Below are positions 9,601 to 17,546 of a DNA stretch of 63,341 nt, one piece after another. Made by a program: the position numbers and the translations under genes. The stretch is taken from positions 1-63,341 of the forward strand of contig JAGOMP010000009.1 of NCBI GenBank assembly GCA_017993505.1, written 5' to 3'. Below the pieces are notes generated by a model that saw nothing but the letters and a program-made list of their open reading frames with translations, did no database searches and was not told the DNA's origin. The DNA comes from Planctomycetota bacterium (lineage in GTDB: Bacteria > Planctomycetota > Uabimicrobiia > Uabimicrobiales > JABWCH01). The first letter of the stretch is position 1, and every line of letters begins with the position of its first letter.

Positions 9601-10167
9601 AAACATGCATATCGAGATTTAAAAGATGATATTGTAAAATTTTCCATCAATAATAGAAACCAATCAAGTCTTTTAGAAAAATATACATTTTTATTAGAAA
9701 GAATTGCATGGTTTCAAGGACGTGCATGGGATGATCAAAATAAGAAAACTATTAACGATGAATATAAACAATTGCAAAATACAAAACAACATAGAGAAAT
9801 TTTAACGCATTATGAAAGACTTTATGTAGATATATTAGATAAAGAATTCAAACAACGAGCTACTACTACAGAAGAAAGAAACAAACAACAAGAAATGCAA
9901 CGAATTTGTATTCATTTAGCTTACGAGTTTTCTTCTATACTAGTCACACGTACCCCTACATATAAAAATAGAAGAATCAATTTTGGTCCCTATGATAATC
10001 CACAATGGTGGGATGCAAAATACCGACAATTGTATTTATTATATCTACAAGGAGAACATAAAACAACAAAGACTCTCATTGAAACCTTAAAGCTTCAACA
10101 AAAACAAATGGGGGGTGAGAAATATAATCACCTTTTCCAACAATTATTGGAAAAACTCAAAGCATAA
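6622..10167 (+). CDS. Large exported TPR-repeat protein
   Basis: A 1181-aa protein with a signal peptide (residues 1-25, FIQFFMVCFIFFNHTLEGQ) and tetratricopeptide-like helical repeats over most of its length. Examples are KAYALLKDARTDFQDL near 155, YRKAITNYAAVQDAL near 255, YEKALKNAQLV near 420, YLESAKCYEKLSELG near 510 and FPQAIKTFETLMEKY near 735. TPR superhelices bind partner proteins, so a periplasmic scaffold or assembly role is likely; no catalytic domain is visible. It begins a same-strand run with another TPR protein, a DUF11 lipoprotein and a kinase fragment. The start at 6622 is reached only through the hairpin leader described separately. Exact partner and function are unknown. 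Confidence 0.8.
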   Translation: MKRYTYFIQFFMVCFIFFNHTLEGQIQDPITNGFDDVEFASTLAKWGYHDLADIVSQRIIHSKTLNEEKRITGSMLQCSLLQIQGDSSSDPLQKEKFYKEALSCYRSLESSARGIQKLQLQMEISNVTLNQAYSFLQEAEELEEEKKDLMMDKAYALLKDARTDFQDLKAQTDYAGTNLTAENNTLKEQERAKAAFIRYQSWFGYCRTLYFLGTIGEANAWTECDKQLQAYYWDYDGLEGAYYAILLRGMIFSERKNYRKAITNYAAVQDALEKQYIFQVRVENSKSLEQKRTPTFLLKEFKDNEITISGKTEWKTIKPSKVWLLQADSTYLLKLEKKMLDIYEVLLINTAMNLRSQACYYKTKAFNAQGKYIDAIEEVETFKTNYETLYNKKFIYEEYGQAAFLEQAKAYVATQEYEKALKNAQLVTEQRSYWSRTARILMGKWSLLKPDLTKDVKTIHQMAVTEWENNNYHQAVLQYLKVTQFEDTKDNIQTYVLDAWERLGQCFWYLELYLESAKCYEKLSELGEKYQKVIVNDKKKKIIDVAPKATYWSYRAYLQDFNNSKKQESKDSYFKMLSKLTSKWPSSTYALNKTFDQAYEKEKLAEKEKNIDTLQKLYEEAVVEYKNVQKEAEKFDLAQVFQGKCYLRLAERIESIIAADKKTAEEIRNISLKAKEYYIKSKEILEQYLSYIQKNLLSRLEVARNEARNTAISYAYIYLGQVYMKLEEFPQAIKTFETLMEKYADNADVVSQSQYYLCRIYFDMKESRKAKDIASQIDKKNINLDPTARESQYYSAIYNLVGILYENEFHQIEQKLQTLDQDSEDYKKYQEDAFEKQKQAANYFYKWLRLKSTAKLENYRGIANRLIRCGEICLEKNNTEESADFYKKAYPLLLKAMTFSQEEESLQRIKFQITECLVAQNKWEEALRMFYPMYHQDKDKRLEKRKIEEKDTTIQEKTEEFDLEYIDLLSNILMHFADTSEISDVDSLYPFIVKHAYRDLKDDIVKFSINNRNQSSLLEKYTFLLERIAWFQGRAWDDQNKKTINDEYKQLQNTKQHREILTHYERLYVDILDKEFKQRATTTEERNKQQEMQRICIHLAYEFSSILVTRTPTYKNRRINFGPYDNPQWWDAKYRQLYLLYLQGEHKTTKTLIETLKLQQKQMGGEKYNHLFQQLLEKLKA

Positions 10168-10257
10168 TGGCGTGTTTTTAGCTTGTTTCAAATGTATAGA
10201 CAAGTGTTGAAAATAAATTCACTTTTAAAAGTGTTGATCATACAAACGGAGAACTTT

Positions 10258-11307
10258 ATGAAACAAATCCTCCTAGCATTGCTCATGTTGAGTTGTGTTT
10301 TACATGCAGATAAAATTTATTATACAAATGGAAAAGTATTAGAAAATATTACTATACAAAAAGAAACTTATAATGTTGTGGAATATTCTATAGATAGTTC
10401 TATAAGAGAAGCATCTACTACTTCTATTCAAAGAATAGAATATGAAGACACATCTTCTGATTATATTCAAGCAAGAAGTTTATGGAGAGAGAGAGAATAC
10501 GCAAAAGCCATAAAAAAATATCAGGAATTACAAAAAAATACATCGGAAAAACATTGGAGTAGTCCTTATATTCTTTATTTTCAAGGGAAAATATACCAAG
10601 AATGGGGCAATAGTGAACAAGATACTCAAAAATATACACAAGCCATAGAAATATTTGAAACATTTCTTCAAATATTTCCCGAGTCTCGCTTTGTACCTGA
10701 TGCATATTTTTCTATAATAGAATGTGCATTGGTCATGAATGATAAAAAAAGAATGAACGATTCTATTTATAATGTGACAAAAATTATAGATAAAATAAAA
10801 AATAATGAAGAATTAAGTTATAAATTAGACATTTTGAATGGCAACATTGCTCAGTATAATCAATCATACGACGAAGCTATACGATTTTATGAACAAGCTG
10901 ATAAAACAGCAAAAAAAAGTAAATTATCAAATTTAGAAGCCATATCCTCCAAAGCAGAATGTTATTTAAAACAAGAAAAATATAGATATGCTGAAGAATT
11001 TTGGCACACACAGAGTAAAAATGCAGATCAAGAAAATTATGAATTGCAAGCAACAATAAAAAATGGTTTGGCATATTGTGCTTTTTTTCAAAAAGACTAT
11101 AATAAAGCTCGACAACTTGCGTTAGAAACATTTCTTTTTATTCCACAAGCCATTCACCAGCAAGATTTTACTCTTTATATTTTAGCTGAAAGTTATCAAA
11201 ACCTTACAGAAGAGCAAGATTTTCAAAAAAAATCAAAAGTATATAAAAAAATGTTGACTATTGCTTATCCTCATAGTTCTTGGACTATGAAAATAGAGAA
11301 AAAATAA
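10258..11307 (+). CDS. Exported TPR-repeat protein
   Basis: A 349-aa protein. I place the start at ATG 10258 because GGAG lies 8 nt before it and it opens a clean signal peptide (MKQILLALLMLSCVLHA). An upstream in-frame ATG at 10183 has no ribosome binding site. After a short N-terminal segment (KIYYTNGKVLENITI, of the kind found before bacterial TPR/tol-pal-like proteins) come several TPR units, for example YAKAIKKYQELQ, YTQAIEIFETFLQIFP, YDEAIRFYEQAD and YNKARQLALETF. It probably acts in the periplasm with the 1181-aa TPR protein just upstream (90 bp gap). A YbgF/BamD-like role is possible but not supported by specific motifs. Confidence 0.75.
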   Translation: MKQILLALLMLSCVLHADKIYYTNGKVLENITIQKETYNVVEYSIDSSIREASTTSIQRIEYEDTSSDYIQARSLWREREYAKAIKKYQELQKNTSEKHWSSPYILYFQGKIYQEWGNSEQDTQKYTQAIEIFETFLQIFPESRFVPDAYFSIIECALVMNDKKRMNDSIYNVTKIIDKIKNNEELSYKLDILNGNIAQYNQSYDEAIRFYEQADKTAKKSKLSNLEAISSKAECYLKQEKYRYAEEFWHTQSKNADQENYELQATIKNGLAYCAFFQKDYNKARQLALETFLFIPQAIHQQDFTLYILAESYQNLTEEQDFQKKSKVYKKMLTIAYPHSSWTMKIEKK

Positions 11308-11342
11308 AATACTAGAATACTTTCAAGGAGAAAAAAAACAAA

Positions 11343-12707
11343 ATGAAAAAACACATTGTCCTATATATCTGTATAATTTTATTGCTTCCAGCCTGTTTTA
11401 GATATGAATGTTGTCCTACAGTCTATACGCCCCCTATGCCCAATATGAGATCACAATATGTTGCTATGGAAAAAGTAGAAACTGATTATGCCCCATTAAA
11501 GCATGTTCAAAGGACTGGTATGTATGAAAATATACAGAATACAGAAACAACAGAAATATATCCATTAGGAGAAATGAGCAACAATGAAGAATTCAATTCG
11601 CAAGAATTGATGGAAGATATTATTGTAGATCATAAAGAAATTAGTAAAGAAAGTATACAATTGCCTGAGATGACGGTTGCGTGGGGTGGTTCTCAAATTT
11701 TCAAAACAGATGTTGTCAATGAAGTCATTTGCCACGTTAAAAATAAAAGTTCTGAACATGTTCCTTCCTATCAACTTAAGTTCACATTGCCCGAACAAAT
11801 CCATGAAGAAGAAGCAATAGAAAATTTAATTCGAAGTTGTCCTTCTTTAGCAAGTCAAGAGGTTTATCCTCATGCTCTTTATTTGATTGCAAACGAACCA
11901 GGAACATATACGTTACAAGCTACGATTCTCTTTGCAGACCAAGAACTATATACAGCGGATTATGCCATTACAGTAGAAGAACCCAAAGATGAAATTGCTA
12001 TAGAAATTGATGCACCTATAGAACGAAATATAGATACAGATATAATATACACGATTCAAATTGCAAATATAGGTAAAACTACAGTTGAAAATATTATTTT
12101 TCAAAATATAATTCCTGATATTTTTAGATTTGAAAATGCGAGTGTAGAACCAACATATAGCCAAGAGAGTAATTGTTTAGAATGGAATATAGATTCTTTA
12201 CAGCCAAGTGAAGTTAAAACTATTGAAGTTCATGTGATGGCAGAACAAGCGGGCGAACATAAAATAAAGCTTTTTGCAACAAATGAAGAAAATACTATCT
12301 CTGTTTCTAAAGAAACAAGTATTATGGTCGTAGGAACTATCGGGCTACACATTTCTCATAAAGATTTAGATGACCCTATTCAAGTAGGTAAAAAACTTAC
12401 GTATCGTATAGAAATTACAAACCAAGGACAAGTGGATGCAACAGAAATTGTTATTACTGATATTTTGCCATTAGAAGTTACATTTATAGAGGCTACTTCT
12501 ATGGAATTCCCAGAATTACAATATACAGTAGATAAGAATAAAGTAATGTTTGACCCTATTTCAGCACTGCAACCAGATGAAACGATTGTCATTGAAGTGA
12601 AATCTATTGTAAACCAAGCAGGTGATTTAAAAAATAGAGTAGAAACAAAAACAAAAGAATTTGGCAAAGCAATTATCAATGAAGAAGGCACAACTGCTTT
12701 CGATTAA
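11343..12707 (+). CDS. Lipoprotein with two DUF11-type beta-sandwich domains
   Basis: A 454-aa predicted lipoprotein (lipobox LLLPAC, acylated Cys about residue 18). A Cys-containing stretch (YECCPTVYTPPMP) follows the lipidation site. Two DUF11/OmcB-like domains occupy about 225-330 and 335-450; each opens with a strand pair (YTIQIANIGKTTVENIIF, YRIEITNQGQVDATEIVI) and then LPLEVTFIEA-type and LQPDETIVIEV-type motifs. An earlier, weaker domain spans about 110-210. Such domains occur in surface and periplasmic proteins of chlamydiae and planctomycetes. AAGGAG precedes the ATG. It is cotranscribed with the TPR gene 35 bp upstream. Likely structural; no enzymatic site is visible. Confidence 0.8.
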   Translation: MKKHIVLYICIILLLPACFRYECCPTVYTPPMPNMRSQYVAMEKVETDYAPLKHVQRTGMYENIQNTETTEIYPLGEMSNNEEFNSQELMEDIIVDHKEISKESIQLPEMTVAWGGSQIFKTDVVNEVICHVKNKSSEHVPSYQLKFTLPEQIHEEEAIENLIRSCPSLASQEVYPHALYLIANEPGTYTLQATILFADQELYTADYAITVEEPKDEIAIEIDAPIERNIDTDIIYTIQIANIGKTTVENIIFQNIIPDIFRFENASVEPTYSQESNCLEWNIDSLQPSEVKTIEVHVMAEQAGEHKIKLFATNEENTISVSKETSIMVVGTIGLHISHKDLDDPIQVGKKLTYRIEITNQGQVDATEIVITDILPLEVTFIEATSMEFPELQYTVDKNKVMFDPISALQPDETIVIEVKSIVNQAGDLKNRVETKTKEFGKAIINEEGTTAFD

Positions 12708-12719
12708 CATAGAAAGAAA

Positions 12720-13652
12720 ATGGAAGGCATGGAAATTTCTAATCTATTGTTTCATAATACGCATAGTTATTTTTTATTCCATATTACTATAGAGATTTGT
12801 AGTATATTACTTGCTTTTAGTATTTTTATTTTTAATTGGAATACAAGAAAATATACTAAACATAGCTATCTCATATTTCTTGGGATTACTGCATATTTAA
12901 GCACAGGAATTTTAGGAATATTACATTGCCTTTCCTATCCAGGCATTGAGATTATTCAATTAGGAAATAATAAAACAACAGAAGAATTTTGGGTATTAGC
13001 TCGGTATATTGAAAGTATTTCTATTCTTTTTATGATGATTTACTACAAATATTTTTTTCAAACTATTAAAAAAAGTCAAGTAAAATATGAAAAACTTATC
13101 CAAAACATCACAGATGCTGTATGTATAGTGGATGAATTTCAAAAAATACAATATGAAAGTCCTCCTATGCAGACATTGGTGGAACAACCTACAAAAGGAA
13201 TGTATTTGCCTTTACTTTTTCATCCAGAAGACCAATCAAAGATAAAAACATTAGACACAGAACAACCTATAGAAGTTCGTTTAATAGATAAAAATTATCA
13301 AATTAAATGGATTCGACTCACAGCAAAATTATTAGAAGAAAAAGAACATCAAATTATTCTTACTGACATTACCCAACAAAAACAAAAGGAAACTAAGCAA
13401 CGAAACCAAGTTCTTATTGAAACAGCGGGTGCAGCAGCTCATGAAATTAATCAACCTCTGACTGCTATCCTTGCCTATGCAAATTTATTGGTCAACAATC
13501 CAAATATACCTGAATCTGAAAAACATAAATTGAATTCTATTTATCAATCAGGGCAAAGAATTTCTAAAATTTTAGACCAAATGCAAACAGTGCAAGAATA
13601 TGACACAAAGCCATATCTTAAAGGTCATATTGTTAATTTTGCACATAAATAA
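12720..13652 (+). CDS. MASE3/PAS/HisKA histidine-kinase-like protein lacking the ATPase domain
   Basis: A 310-aa protein. Residues about 15-115 hold three hydrophobic segments with a MASE3-like motif (GILGILHCLSYPG). Residues about 125-225 form a PAS-like domain. Residues about 235-295 form a HisKA dimerisation domain with an intact H-box (AAAHEINQPLTAILAYANLL). The protein stops right after HisKA, so the HATPase domain needed for autophosphorylation is absent. The sequence after the stop shows no continuing ATPase frame because the next gene runs the other way from 13660. It may be a truncated kinase or an acceptor phosphorylated in trans. The RBS is weak (AGAAAG); ATG 12729 is an alternative start. 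Confidence 0.72.
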   Translation: MEGMEISNLLFHNTHSYFLFHITIEICSILLAFSIFIFNWNTRKYTKHSYLIFLGITAYLSTGILGILHCLSYPGIEIIQLGNNKTTEEFWVLARYIESISILFMMIYYKYFFQTIKKSQVKYEKLIQNITDAVCIVDEFQKIQYESPPMQTLVEQPTKGMYLPLLFHPEDQSKIKTLDTEQPIEVRLIDKNYQIKWIRLTAKLLEEKEHQIILTDITQQKQKETKQRNQVLIETAGAAAHEINQPLTAILAYANLLVNNPNIPESEKHKLNSIYQSGQRISKILDQMQTVQEYDTKPYLKGHIVNFAHK

Positions 13653-13659
13653 AATATTT

Positions 13660-14208
13660 TTATTGTTTTTTTAATTCTTGTATTTTCTTTTGAAAAATGA
13701 GTTCATGCTGTTGATGTGGCACTAAAGATTGCATTTTTTCATAGCATTCTATAGCATTTTGCTTTTGATTGAGTTCTTCATATAATTGTGCTGCATATCG
13801 TAGAGCTTGTAGCAAGTTAGGATGGGTTTCTAAAATTTTTTTGTAGATGTTTAAGGAATCTGTTTTTTTATCGAGTTTTTGGTAGGAGAACGCAAGTTTT
13901 AATTGTGCGTCTATGTGATTTGTAAGGGGAGATAAAAAAGAGATTGCTTTTTCATATTCATTGTTTGTATAGTAATAATGACCTAGTGCATATAAAAGAT
14001 GAGAATCTGTAGGATTATTTTCCCATTTTTCTAACAATGTTTTTTCATCTGGTAAATGGAAAGTCCCTTGTTGAGTCTTGTGTACACTTGTCATAGATGT
14101 TGGTTGCATAGTTGGGGACTGAAGATTAGGTAAGATTCCTATGAAAAATCCTACAGTGCATCCAAGAATAAAACCAAAAAATAAGAAAAAGCAATCTCTT
14201 TGTTTCAT
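13660..14208 (-). CDS. Membrane-anchored TPR protein
   Basis: A 182-aa protein with one N-terminal transmembrane segment (about residues 8-27, FFLFFGFILGCTVGFFIGIL), a linker rich in Ser/Thr/Gln and then three or four TPR units (SHLLYALGHYYYTNNEYEKAI, AQLKLAFSYQKLDKKTDSL, LRYAAQLYEELNQKQNAIECY). The segment may be an uncleaved signal anchor placing the TPRs in the periplasm. Its ATG lies one base after the stop of the oxidoreductase gene, so the two are coupled. It converges with the kinase-fragment gene with only 7 bp between them. Confidence 0.7.
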   Translation of the reverse strand: MKQRDCFFLFFGFILGCTVGFFIGILPNLQSPTMQPTSMTSVHKTQQGTFHLPDEKTLLEKWENNPTDSHLLYALGHYYYTNNEYEKAISFLSPLTNHIDAQLKLAFSYQKLDKKTDSLNIYKKILETHPNLLQALRYAAQLYEELNQKQNAIECYEKMQSLVPHQQHELIFQKKIQELKKQ

Positions 14209-14209
14209 A

Positions 14210-15199
14210 TTATTTCCTTAGTTCTTTCATGATCCAATGGGCAATTTTGACTACTTCTAATCCATCTTCGCCATCTACCAATGGTCGTTTTTTTTGTTCA
14301 ATGGCTTGTATAAAGCTATTTAGTTCTTCATATAATGGTTCATGTTTGATTACATTAAAAGGTTCTTCTTTCAGTATTTTTCCATAAAAAATAGACTCAA
14401 ATGTTTGCCCTTCGCATCCTTTTGGTATGCCTGCTTGTAAGTTCCATTCTAATAGTTTTTCTTTACTAGGAACTTGGAAGCATTTTCCTTCTCCTGTTGC
14501 ATAGTTGATGTCCATGTAGTAGTTTTCTGCAAAAACTTTGATTTTACGGCTAGGTTCTAAGGCAATTCGGCTTGCTAGTAGTACAGCAATACAACCAGAA
14601 TCGAATTTTAGACGTGCTTGCACTATATCTTCATGTTGTCCTAAAAAATTTGTTCCATATGCTTCTACATCAACAACTTTTGATTTTGCCATGGCTCGAA
14701 CAATATCTATATCATGAATCATCATGTCTAAAACAACACCAATATCACCAGAACGAAAACGAAATGGGCTACATCGTTCAGCTTGGATGAATTTTGGTAC
14801 TATATTTTTTGCCATCATAGCTTCTACAACAGGGTTAAATCGTTCTACGTGTCCGACTTGTAATGTACAATTGTGTTTTTTTGCCGTTTCAACGAGTTCT
14901 GTTGCTTCTTCCACGGTAGCTGCCAATGGTTTTTCTACTAGGACATGGATCCCCTGTTCTAGAAAGTCTTTGACTATGGCATGGTGCGTTTTAGTAAAGC
15001 TAGCTACAGAAACTGCGTCTACTTTCCCAAATAATTCTTTATAATCTGTGATTCCGACGGTTTCATATAATGTAGCAACTTCTGTAGCTTTATTTTTATC
15101 TACGTCTACTACTGCTACTAAATCTACATTAGGTAATTGGTGGTAAATTCGTGCGTGGATTTTTCCTAAATGTCCAACTCCCACGACTGCAACTTTCAT
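14210..15199 (-). CDS. Gfo/Idh/MocA-family NAD(P)-dependent oxidoreductase
   Basis: A 329-aa protein, usual length for the family. The N-terminal Rossmann motif GVGHLGKIHARIY (residues 7-19) binds NAD(P); the EKP motif (HVLVEKPLA, about residues 89-97) and the downstream GHVERFNPVVEA and MMIHDIDIVRA motifs are typical. Family members oxidise or reduce sugars and inositols. The GHVERFNP-containing subgroup is often found beside lipid A or nucleotide-sugar genes, which would suit an envelope-sugar role, but the substrate cannot be read from the sequence. AAGG lies 8 nt before the ATG. Same-strand neighbours are ribF upstream and a TPR gene one base downstream. Confidence 0.9.
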   Translation of the reverse strand: MKVAVVGVGHLGKIHARIYHQLPNVDLVAVVDVDKNKATEVATLYETVGITDYKELFGKVDAVSVASFTKTHHAIVKDFLEQGIHVLVEKPLAATVEEATELVETAKKHNCTLQVGHVERFNPVVEAMMAKNIVPKFIQAERCSPFRFRSGDIGVVLDMMIHDIDIVRAMAKSKVVDVEAYGTNFLGQHEDIVQARLKFDSGCIAVLLASRIALEPSRKIKVFAENYYMDINYATGEGKCFQVPSKEKLLEWNLQAGIPKGCEGQTFESIFYGKILKEEPFNVIKHEPLYEELNSFIQAIEQKKRPLVDGEDGLEVVKIAHWIMKELRK

Positions 15200-15282
15200 A
15201 ACTGCTACCTTTCTTTTTGTTTAGCAATACGATAAAAAATTTTGTTGCTTTGTTACTCTATGCAACTTGTAAAGTTTGTTTT

Positions 15283-15400
15283 TTCTTATTATATAGCAAT
15301 CTACAATAAGAAGTAAATTTTTAATTTGCATCTTATTGTTATATAGCAATCTGCAATAAGATGCAAATTTTTATTTTATAGAATCTTATTATATAGCTAT
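15283..15400. repeat. Repeated hairpin element after ribF
   Basis: Three related direct copies of a CTTATTATATAGCAATC-like element occur in the ribF/oxidoreductase gap. Copy one (15283-15312) forms an 8-bp stem (TTCTTATT/AATAAGAA). Copy two (15323-15369) forms a perfect 15-bp stem (15323-15337 with 15355-15369) with a 17-nt loop. The third, partial copy (15384-15400) reaches into the ribF stop codon, so the last codons of ribF lie inside the element. The long stem may end ribF transcription, although the T-run is on the other strand. Confidence 0.65.
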
Positions 15401-16324
15401 GCGACAGCAACAAGTGGCAAATTTTTGTTTTGCTGTTTCAATGTCTGCTTGAATTTGTTGACAAAGTTCTTCTTTAGAGGCAAATTTTTTCTGTTCTCGT
15501 AATGTTCCCCATACTTCTGTTTCTAAGACGGAATCGTATAAATCCCCAGAAAAACCAATGTAATGGATTTCGATTTTAATGTCTTCAACATCATTGAACG
15601 TAGCACATTTCCCAATGCTAATCACTGCAATATAGTTGATATTATTGATTTTTGCTTGTCCCCAATAGACTCCTTGTGGTGGGGTAAGTTGATGGTGTAG
15701 TTTCATGTTGGCTGTTGGGAATCCTAACAATCGTCCTCTTTTTTTCCCGTGTATTACAGTTCCTATTAAAGAAAAGGGACGACCTAACATTTTTTGTGCT
15801 TTATTCATATCTCCTCCAGATACTGCTATTCGAATTTGGGTACTAGAAACTCTCATGGGAATTTCCTCTAAAGAAAGAATTTTAAGATCATATTGGAATT
15901 TTTCAGAATTTTGTTGTAAAAAATTAACATCACCTTGACCATTGGCACCAAAACGGAAATTTTTTCCCATAACCATGCCACACATTCCAAATTTATTTAA
16001 AAGATATTTTTCTAAGAAAGATTCAGCTGTGATATGAGCAACTTGGTGATTAAAAGGTAGCATAAGGCAAACATCAATGCCCATGTTGTCTAGCAGAAAT
16101 AATTTTTTTTCCCAAGAAACTATGGATAGTGGTGCTTCTCCCATCAATGTATATAAAGGGTGTTCTGGAAATGTTACTATAACAGAAGTTGCTGATTTTT
16201 CTCTTGCCATGTTTTTTAATTGTTGCAATAATACTTTGTGTCCTTCGTGTACACCATCAAACATTCCAATGGACACGATGGAACGTTCTATAGTTGGTGC
16301 TGTAAAAAAATCTAAAATTTCCAT
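15389..16324 (-). CDS. ribF: Bifunctional riboflavin kinase / FAD synthetase
   Basis: A 311-aa protein that phosphorylates riboflavin to FMN and adenylates FMN to FAD. The N-terminal adenylyltransferase domain shows GMFDGVHEGHKVLL (residues 19-32) and a later STQIR motif. The C-terminal kinase domain shows GKKRGRLLGFPTANM (about 194-208), PPQGVYWG and the EVWGTLREQKKFASKEEL signature. All key motifs are present. The C-terminus ends CCCRIAI, with the last residues coded by a copy of the repeated hairpin element. No clear ribosome binding site precedes the ATG. It lies 28 bp after the def gene, so coupling through transcription is likely. Confidence 0.95.
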   Translation of the reverse strand: MEILDFFTAPTIERSIVSIGMFDGVHEGHKVLLQQLKNMAREKSATSVIVTFPEHPLYTLMGEAPLSIVSWEKKLFLLDNMGIDVCLMLPFNHQVAHITAESFLEKYLLNKFGMCGMVMGKNFRFGANGQGDVNFLQQNSEKFQYDLKILSLEEIPMRVSSTQIRIAVSGGDMNKAQKMLGRPFSLIGTVIHGKKRGRLLGFPTANMKLHHQLTPPQGVYWGQAKINNINYIAVISIGKCATFNDVEDIKIEIHYIGFSGDLYDSVLETEVWGTLREQKKFASKEELCQQIQADIETAKQKFATCCCRIAI

Positions 16325-16352
16325 TTGATATTATTTGAATAGATAGAAAAAA

Positions 16353-16868
16353 TTATTTATTGTTATCTTGTTTAGAATATTTTTCTACTAAAATTTTCAA
16401 TTCCTTTTCAACTACGATTTGATCTACTGGATCTACTTTTTCTACAAAGAGTACTCCCTTGAGATGGTCAATTTCATGTTGTAAAACTCTGGCTTCAAAG
16501 TCTGTGGCATCCCAAGTTTTTTCTTCTCCTGTGAGAAGTTGAGCTGTGACCTTGATTTTTTTATAACGAGAAACTTCGCCGTAAATTCCAGGAAAAGATA
16601 AGCAACCTTCGCAATCTGTAAATCTTTCTTTTTTTGATAAAATTTTAGGATTGATATAAACTTGCTCTTCCCCTTTTTCACCAGTAGGATTGACAACAAT
16701 GATTTGTTTAGAAACGCCAACTTGAGGGCCAGCTAGCCCTACGCCTTCGGCTACGTGCATTGTTTCGATCATTTCATTAGCTAAATTTTTTAATTCTTCA
16801 TCAATAGTTTCAATTTTTTTTGCTTTTTGTTTTAAGATGGGATCAGGATAAATACATATTTTTAGCAT
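16353..16868 (-). CDS. def: Peptide deformylase
   Basis: Removes the N-formyl group from new proteins using a metal. The three signature motifs are intact: GVGLAGPQVG, EGCLSFP (metal-binding Cys) and QHEIDHLKG (metal-binding His residues and catalytic Glu). I choose ATG 16868, giving 171 aa, the usual length. AGGGG lies about 7 nt before it and the protein then starts MLKICIYPDPILKQKA as in other deformylases. A start at 16901 would add 11 residues without family support. It lies between the pseudopilin gene and ribF on the same strand. Confidence 0.95.
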   Translation of the reverse strand: MLKICIYPDPILKQKAKKIETIDEELKNLANEMIETMHVAEGVGLAGPQVGVSKQIIVVNPTGEKGEEQVYINPKILSKKERFTDCEGCLSFPGIYGEVSRYKKIKVTAQLLTGEEKTWDATDFEARVLQHEIDHLKGVLFVEKVDPVDQIVVEKELKILVEKYSKQDNNK

Positions 16869-16913
16869 ATATACCCCTATGTTTATAAAAGAACCACGCA
16901 TTTGCGTGGGAAA

Positions 16914-17546
16914 TTAATTAGATTGGATGTCATCTTCAATGGATTCTGTGTCAGGACCTAAAGAACGAAGTTGATATCGTCCCATTCCTCTTAGTAAGCC
17001 CATTTTATCTTGGCGTAAATCTGGTTTAATAAAAATTTTTTGCCCATTGATCATATACCAATTTTGAACTTTATCTAAAACATCATCAAAGTGAAAATAA
17101 ATATAAGGATTTCCCCAAGGGTCGATATATTCTAAAAGCTGGTTTGTTTTAAAAATGGAATTTGTTAATTTTTTTAAAGGAATCACAGAAATATCAGAAT
17201 CTGTATTTTCTAAATGGTCTTCTTTAAATTCAAAATAAGAAAGGTCTTTTTTTTGACTAGATAGTGTCAAAACAAGAGACTCAATTCCTTCATTCGTAGC
17301 ATTAGAAAATGATAATCCTAAACTTTTTAAATAGGTAGGTGGAAAGTTTCGATAATCTGTTTCGTATAGAATGATAGCAGCTTCTAATTGTTGAATTTCT
17401 GTTGCAGCCACTTTACTTTTACTACGACTATAAATTCCCTGCACAGCTGGGTAAAGAATGCCTGCCAATAATCCAAGGATAAAGATAACTACAAGTAATT
17501 CCACTAAAGTAAAGCCTAGAGTATTCCTTTTATTCTTTTGGAACAT
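16914..17546 (-). CDS. Type II secretion/type IV pilin-like pseudopilin (GspG-like)
   Basis: A 210-aa protein with a prepilin signal: short basic leader, then the GFTLVELLVVIFILGLLAG helix (residues 11-29), with cleavage expected after G11 and Glu at position 5 of the mature chain. The later DPWGNPYIYFHF motif (about residue 142) is typical of the major pseudopilin GspG. GspG is usually about 140-150 aa; this one has a longer insertion and tail, so a related minor pseudopilin is possible. Its ATG overlaps the end of pnp by 17 bp and has GGGAGG 7 nt upstream. No other secretion genes are nearby. Confidence 0.82.
   Translation of the reverse strand: MFQKNKRNTLGFTLVELLVVIFILGLLAGILYPAVQGIYSRSKSKVAATEIQQLEAAIILYETDYRNFPPTYLKSLGLSFSNATNEGIESLVLTLSSQKKDLSYFEFKEDHLENTDSDISVIPLKKLTNSIFKTNQLLEYIDPWGNPYIYFHFDDVLDKVQNWYMINGQKIFIKPDLRQDKMGLLRGMGRYQLRSLGPDTESIEDDIQSN

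Noticed and set aside
10183..10257. Upstream start extending the 349-aa TPR protein by 25 residues
   Set aside because: No ribosome binding site, and it would bury a clean signal peptide that begins at 10258.
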